Source: Bacteroidota bacterium (lineage in GTDB: Bacteria > Bacteroidota > Bacteroidia > Chitinophagales > Saprospiraceae). Taken from it: a DNA stretch of 64,000 nt. The translations under genes were made by a program, and so were the position numbers. Where the stretch lies: contig JAAEZH010000023.1 in the NCBI GenBank assembly GCA_018222965.1, positions 308-64,307 on the forward strand, in the 5' to 3' direction. The notes under the pieces were generated by a model, which did not search any database, was not told the DNA's origin, and saw only the letters and a list, made by a program, of their open reading frames with translations. Of the stretch, positions 61,411 to 64,000 are shown in pieces. The first letter of the stretch is position 1, and each line of letters opens with the position of its first letter.

Positions 61411-62718
61411 TCAGGCAACTTCTTCGTCCTTTCGCCGTAAGGCAGGCACTTTCTTAACCACCATTTGTACCGTATTACGAATCCGCTCCTCGAGCATGAG
61501 CATCTTTCCTTCCCGCAAACCATCCAGGGTTTCCCGGTTAAAATGACGCACGGTAATTAGTTCCAGATTGCGTTCGATGCGCGTTTGGAAATTCTCCTGA
61601 ATGGCCTCGGCAAACCGCTCGACTTTGTCATCGACATCGTTTACACTGATGGCAAAACTAATAGCGGTGTTCTGCATCATATTTACCTGCAAACGCATGT
61701 CGGCGATCGTCTGGAAGAGGAAACTCATATGATGTTCTGCCACAAAACTGAAGTCGCGCGTGGAGATATTCACCAGTGCCTGGTTGCTTTCGATAGCTAC
61801 CATTGGCGGATAGTTGTCCTCAATTTCAGCCGAGATCAAAGTACCCGATCCCTTTGGGTCAACAAATGATTTTACGCGGAGGGGAATGTTTTTGTTTTGA
61901 AGCGGTTTAATGGTCTTGGGGTGAATCACTTTTGCCCCGTAGTAAGTCATCTCAATCGCTTCCCGGTAAGACAAAGCGTCCAACTTACTTACATTGTCAA
62001 ATTTGCGCGGATCAGCAGTCAGGACACCAGGAACATCTTTCCAGATAGTCATGCTTTCTGCATCCAGACAATAACTGAAAATGGCCGCCGAATAATCAGA
62101 TCCTTCCCGACCAAGGGTGGTTGTAAAATTTTCCGAAGTGCTGCCAATAAAACCCTGTGTGACCAACATCTTATTGCCTTCGAGAATCGGCAGCATTTTG
62201 TTTTGAGCCCGTTCTGTCGTTTCTTCCCATTGCACCCATCCTTCCCGGAAAATATTATCGGTACGCACTACATCGCGTGCATCCATCCATTCGACCGGAA
62301 GGTCAATGCTTTGCAAATAGTAGGCAACAATTCGGGTAGAGATCAACTCCCCTATGGATACAATTTGATCATACATATAATCGTAATTGTCCTCAGGTGC
62401 CTCTTCCAGGACCCACTCAACCTCTACAAAAATGTCATTTAGCAGGGTAAACAACTCTTCACTATCTCCACAAAGTTCCTGTGCAATTTGGTAGTGCTCC
62501 TGTTTGATCTTTTCCAGTTTTTGGAAGGCATCCCCAGTCTGTGCGGCATGAGCTTCTACTACTTCCTCCATCGCATTGGTGGTCTTTCCCATCGCAGATA
62601 CCACGATAACCAAAGGATCCCCTGCGAAGGATTTCAAAATCCCCCCCACATGTTTGATGGCATCAGCCGATTTAACCGATGCCCCGCCAAATTTGAATAC
62701 TTTCAGTTGCTTGTCCAT
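61411..62718 (-). CDS. lysC: Aspartate kinase (monofunctional)
   Basis: 435 residues. KVFKFGGASVKSADAIKHVGG at the N-terminus (this replaces the more usual KFGGTSV), VIVVSAMGKTTNAMEEVVEA, SIGELISTRI, GFIGSTSENFTTTLGREGSDYSAAI (about 205-230) and KDVPGVLTADPRKF. ACT domains follow (from about 300: ALVNISTRDFSFVAEHHMSFLFQTIADM), the usual allosteric site. It makes aspartyl phosphate, the first step to Lys, Thr and Met. The ATG at 62718 was chosen because it leads straight into the kinase motif and follows a promoter at 62739. Motif A (61431) overlaps the last codons (LRRKDE). Confidence 0.95.
   Translation of the reverse strand: MDKQLKVFKFGGASVKSADAIKHVGGILKSFAGDPLVIVVSAMGKTTNAMEEVVEAHAAQTGDAFQKLEKIKQEHYQIAQELCGDSEELFTLLNDIFVEVEWVLEEAPEDNYDYMYDQIVSIGELISTRIVAYYLQSIDLPVEWMDARDVVRTDNIFREGWVQWEETTERAQNKMLPILEGNKMLVTQGFIGSTSENFTTTLGREGSDYSAAIFSYCLDAESMTIWKDVPGVLTADPRKFDNVSKLDALSYREAIEMTYYGAKVIHPKTIKPLQNKNIPLRVKSFVDPKGSGTLISAEIEDNYPPMVAIESNQALVNISTRDFSFVAEHHMSFLFQTIADMRLQVNMMQNTAISFAISVNDVDDKVERFAEAIQENFQTRIERNLELITVRHFNRETLDGLREGKMLMLEERIRNTVQMVVKKVPALRRKDEEVA
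61431..61443. repeat. Motif A copy, one mismatch (CTTTCGCCGTAAG)
   Basis: 12 of 13 bases match, in the last codons of lysC, read LRRK on the minus strand. Confidence 0.75.
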
Positions 62719-62738
62719 TGTAGCAGATTTTGAACCCG

Positions 62739-62746
62739 CAAAGATA
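62739..62746 (-). promoter_or_regulatory. lysC: -7 box of the lysC promoter
   Basis: TATCTTTG on the minus strand, full match to TAnnTTTG, with the ATG 20 bp downstream, so the leader is about 12 nt. Confidence 0.6.
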
Positions 62747-62996
62747 GGCATGGAGCCCTATTTTTCCATTTTTACCAGATAATATTCCGTTGGAACTTGT
62801 CTGCATAAAAAGCAGCCGGCTCAAGGAATTATCAATCCGAATTTTCCCAAATAAAAGAATGCTTTCCGACTGTAAGCTGCTTAGCGTTTATTAAACACAA
62901 AGTTTGCTTTCCCCTCCCCCAACTTTTGCTATATTAGGGCCGCAGTTTTCAAACTGCCGGTACTGCGATAAAATACCGCGGCACCGAATAATCGTT

Positions 62997-63281
62997 ATGA
63001 GCGAAGCCCTCAATCAAGCCCTAACCTTACTCGCTGTCGGTATGATCAGCGTGTTTGCCGTTCTCGCCCTGGTCGTTTTGACCGGCCGAATACTGATTCG
63101 TCTAACCAACCGGATGGGTATTGATGAAGTTGCTTCCAAAAAATCCTCCGCTGCTAAATCTGGTAAAAACACTGACAAAGTTGCTCCGGCCCATCTGGCT
63201 GTGATGTCTGCTGTCGTTGATCACCTTACCGGAGGCAATGGCCGTATTAGCCGTGTTCGGAAAGTAGACAAGGAGGATTGA
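62997..63281 (+). CDS. OadG-family protein (oxaloacetate decarboxylase gamma-like)
   Basis: 94 residues from the ATG at 62997. One N-terminal membrane helix (LTLLAVGMISVFAVLALVVLTGRILI, about 8-33), then a Ser/Lys-rich linker and the C-terminal HLAVMSAVVDHLTGGNGRISRVRKV, the shape of OadG gamma chains of Na+-pumping decarboxylases. The carboxyltransferase gene begins 29 bp downstream, which supports the identity. The frame is open 93 bp further up but that part has no OadG character. Together with the next genes it would make a biotin-dependent, sodium-translocating decarboxylase in the inner membrane. Confidence 0.85.
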   Translation: MSEALNQALTLLAVGMISVFAVLALVVLTGRILIRLTNRMGIDEVASKKSSAAKSGKNTDKVAPAHLAVMSAVVDHLTGGNGRISRVRKVDKED

Positions 63282-63310
63282 TTCAACATTGATCCATCAA
63301 AAAGTACCCT

Positions 63311-64000
63311 ATGGGACGTGAGATTAAACTCTGCCTGGTATATCGCGATATGTGGCAATCGTCTGGAAAATACATGCCACGTGTCGATCAACTGGTTCGG
63401 GTTGCAGAACCTATTATTGATATGGGCTGTTTTGCCCGGGTTGAAACCAATGGCGGCGGATTCGAACAGATTAATCTGCTATACGGAGAAAACCCAAACC
63501 GCTCCGTTCGAGCCTGGACCACTCCTTTCAATGAAGCGGGCATTCAAACTCAAATGCTTGAACGCGGACTGAATGGCATCCGCATGTCTCCTGTCCCGGC
63601 AGATGTGCGCAAACTCATGTTTAAGGTCAAGAAAAAGCAAGGCACCGATATTGCCCGGTCTTTCGACGGATTGAACTACGCCCCAAACCTGGAGAATAGT
63701 TTCACCTTTGCCCGCGAAGCCGGGATGATCGCTCAGGCTTGTTTGTGTATTACCTACTCCAAACTCCATACCGTAGACTACTTTGTAAAACTGGCGGATC
63801 AATTGGTTGAGCTTGGAGCCGAAGAAATCTGCCTGAAAGACATGGCCGGTGTGGGACGTCCGGTTTCCATTGGCAAGATCGTAAAAGGTATCCGCGAACG
63901 CCATCCCGATATCCTCATTCAATACCACGGGCACTCAACCCCGGGTTTCTCCATTGTTTCCTCCCTGGAAGCTGCCCGAAACGGAGCAGATATTATTGAT
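63311..64000 (+). CDS. Biotin-dependent carboxyltransferase (oxaloacetate decarboxylase alpha / pyruvate carboxylase B type), truncated at right edge
   Basis: Open from the ATG at 63311 to the window edge (230 residues seen). The sequence is the Bacteroidota variant of the conserved carboxyltransferase TIM barrel: KLCLVYRDMWQSSGKYMPRV stands where other members have a TLRDGxQS motif, followed by VETNGGGFEQINLLYGENP, SFDGLNYAPNLENSFTFAREAGM, ICLKDMAGVGRP and the metal-binding HGHSTPGF. It should move CO2 between a 2-oxo acid and biotin. The upstream OadG-like gene implies a membrane complex that pumps Na+. The C-terminal part, biotin domain and beta subunit lie beyond the window. Confidence 0.9.
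   Translation, partial: MGREIKLCLVYRDMWQSSGKYMPRVDQLVRVAEPIIDMGCFARVETNGGGFEQINLLYGENPNRSVRAWTTPFNEAGIQTQMLERGLNGIRMSPVPADVRKLMFKVKKKQGTDIARSFDGLNYAPNLENSFTFAREAGMIAQACLCITYSKLHTVDYFVKLADQLVELGAEEICLKDMAGVGRPVSIGKIVKGIRERHPDILIQYHGHSTPGFSIVSSLEAARNGADIID

Overview
The window reads as one contiguous stretch of a chromosome from a Bacteroidota bacterium, probably of the Saprospiria/Lewinellaceae side of the phylum (the phylum is well supported, the class is my inference). The evidence is type IX secretion (T9SS) C-terminal sorting domains, promoters of the TTTG-N17-20-TAnnTTTG kind, DUF6089 and TonB-receptor outer-membrane proteins, the Bacteroidota form of the carboxyltransferase at the right edge, and frequent TTG starts. 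There are about 50 genes, packed in short operons on both strands. I see no rRNA, tRNA, CRISPR array, prophage or insertion sequence.

Layout. 0-7.3 kb: left-truncated ilvE, a possible HolD-like protein with rdgB, an acidic/polylysine protein followed by secG, groES-groEL, and a WbqC-family gene. 7.3-19.5 kb: dynamin-like GTPase plus S9 peptidase, a T9SS-exported esterase, a toxin-23-like envelope protein, DUF58, PPK2 plus an S4 RNA-binding protein, and two paralogous T9SS-exported delta-60 repeat proteins. 19.5-25.3 kb: 3-hydroxyacyl-CoA dehydrogenase and RluA-type pseudouridine synthase (minus strand), mqnD of the futalosine menaquinone pathway, alanine dehydrogenase and ornithine aminotransferase. 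25.7-30.6 kb: a large TPR protein with an outer-membrane barrel. 30.6-37.5 kb: a 50-residue Lys/Cys-rich small protein, an anchored SGNH hydrolase, and a convergent recQ / glycosyltransferase / carbamoyltransferase / DUF5989 / SxtJ run that looks like surface glycan or small-molecule carbamoylation. 37.7-43.6 kb: envelope proteins, a cNMP/CBS/DUF294 sensor overlapping a DnaQ-type exonuclease, and a papain-fold protein that has lost its catalytic residues. 43.7-54.7 kb: acyl-CoA carboxylase beta, methyltransferase plus TPR-tailed membrane glycosyltransferase, aminotransferase, DUF2167 protein, MATE exporter, prolyl oligopeptidase lipoprotein. 54.7-58.5 kb: an orphan HsdR N-terminal nuclease domain followed by a threonine-degradation cluster (tdh, a secreted Gfo/Idh/MocA oxidoreductase, kbl). 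58.7-64 kb: a TonB-dependent receptor behind a probable metalloregulator operator, lysC, oadG and the start of an oxaloacetate/pyruvate carboxyltransferase.

The most unusual signal is not a gene. A 13-bp odd palindrome, CTTTCGSCGAAAG, with five perfect copies and nine with one mismatch, is scattered through the last 52 kb, almost always inside coding sequence, in both orientations and in several reading frames. A sister motif (CGCTTTCGCGAATN and close variants) has six more copies. Intergenic regions carry a second layer: small hairpins separated by GGTTGAG boxes, and degenerate short repeats built on ACGTTTTACG / ACGTATTAAACG / TTTGATACG. All start-site choices, functions by family and promoter calls are made by eye from the sequence, with no database search.
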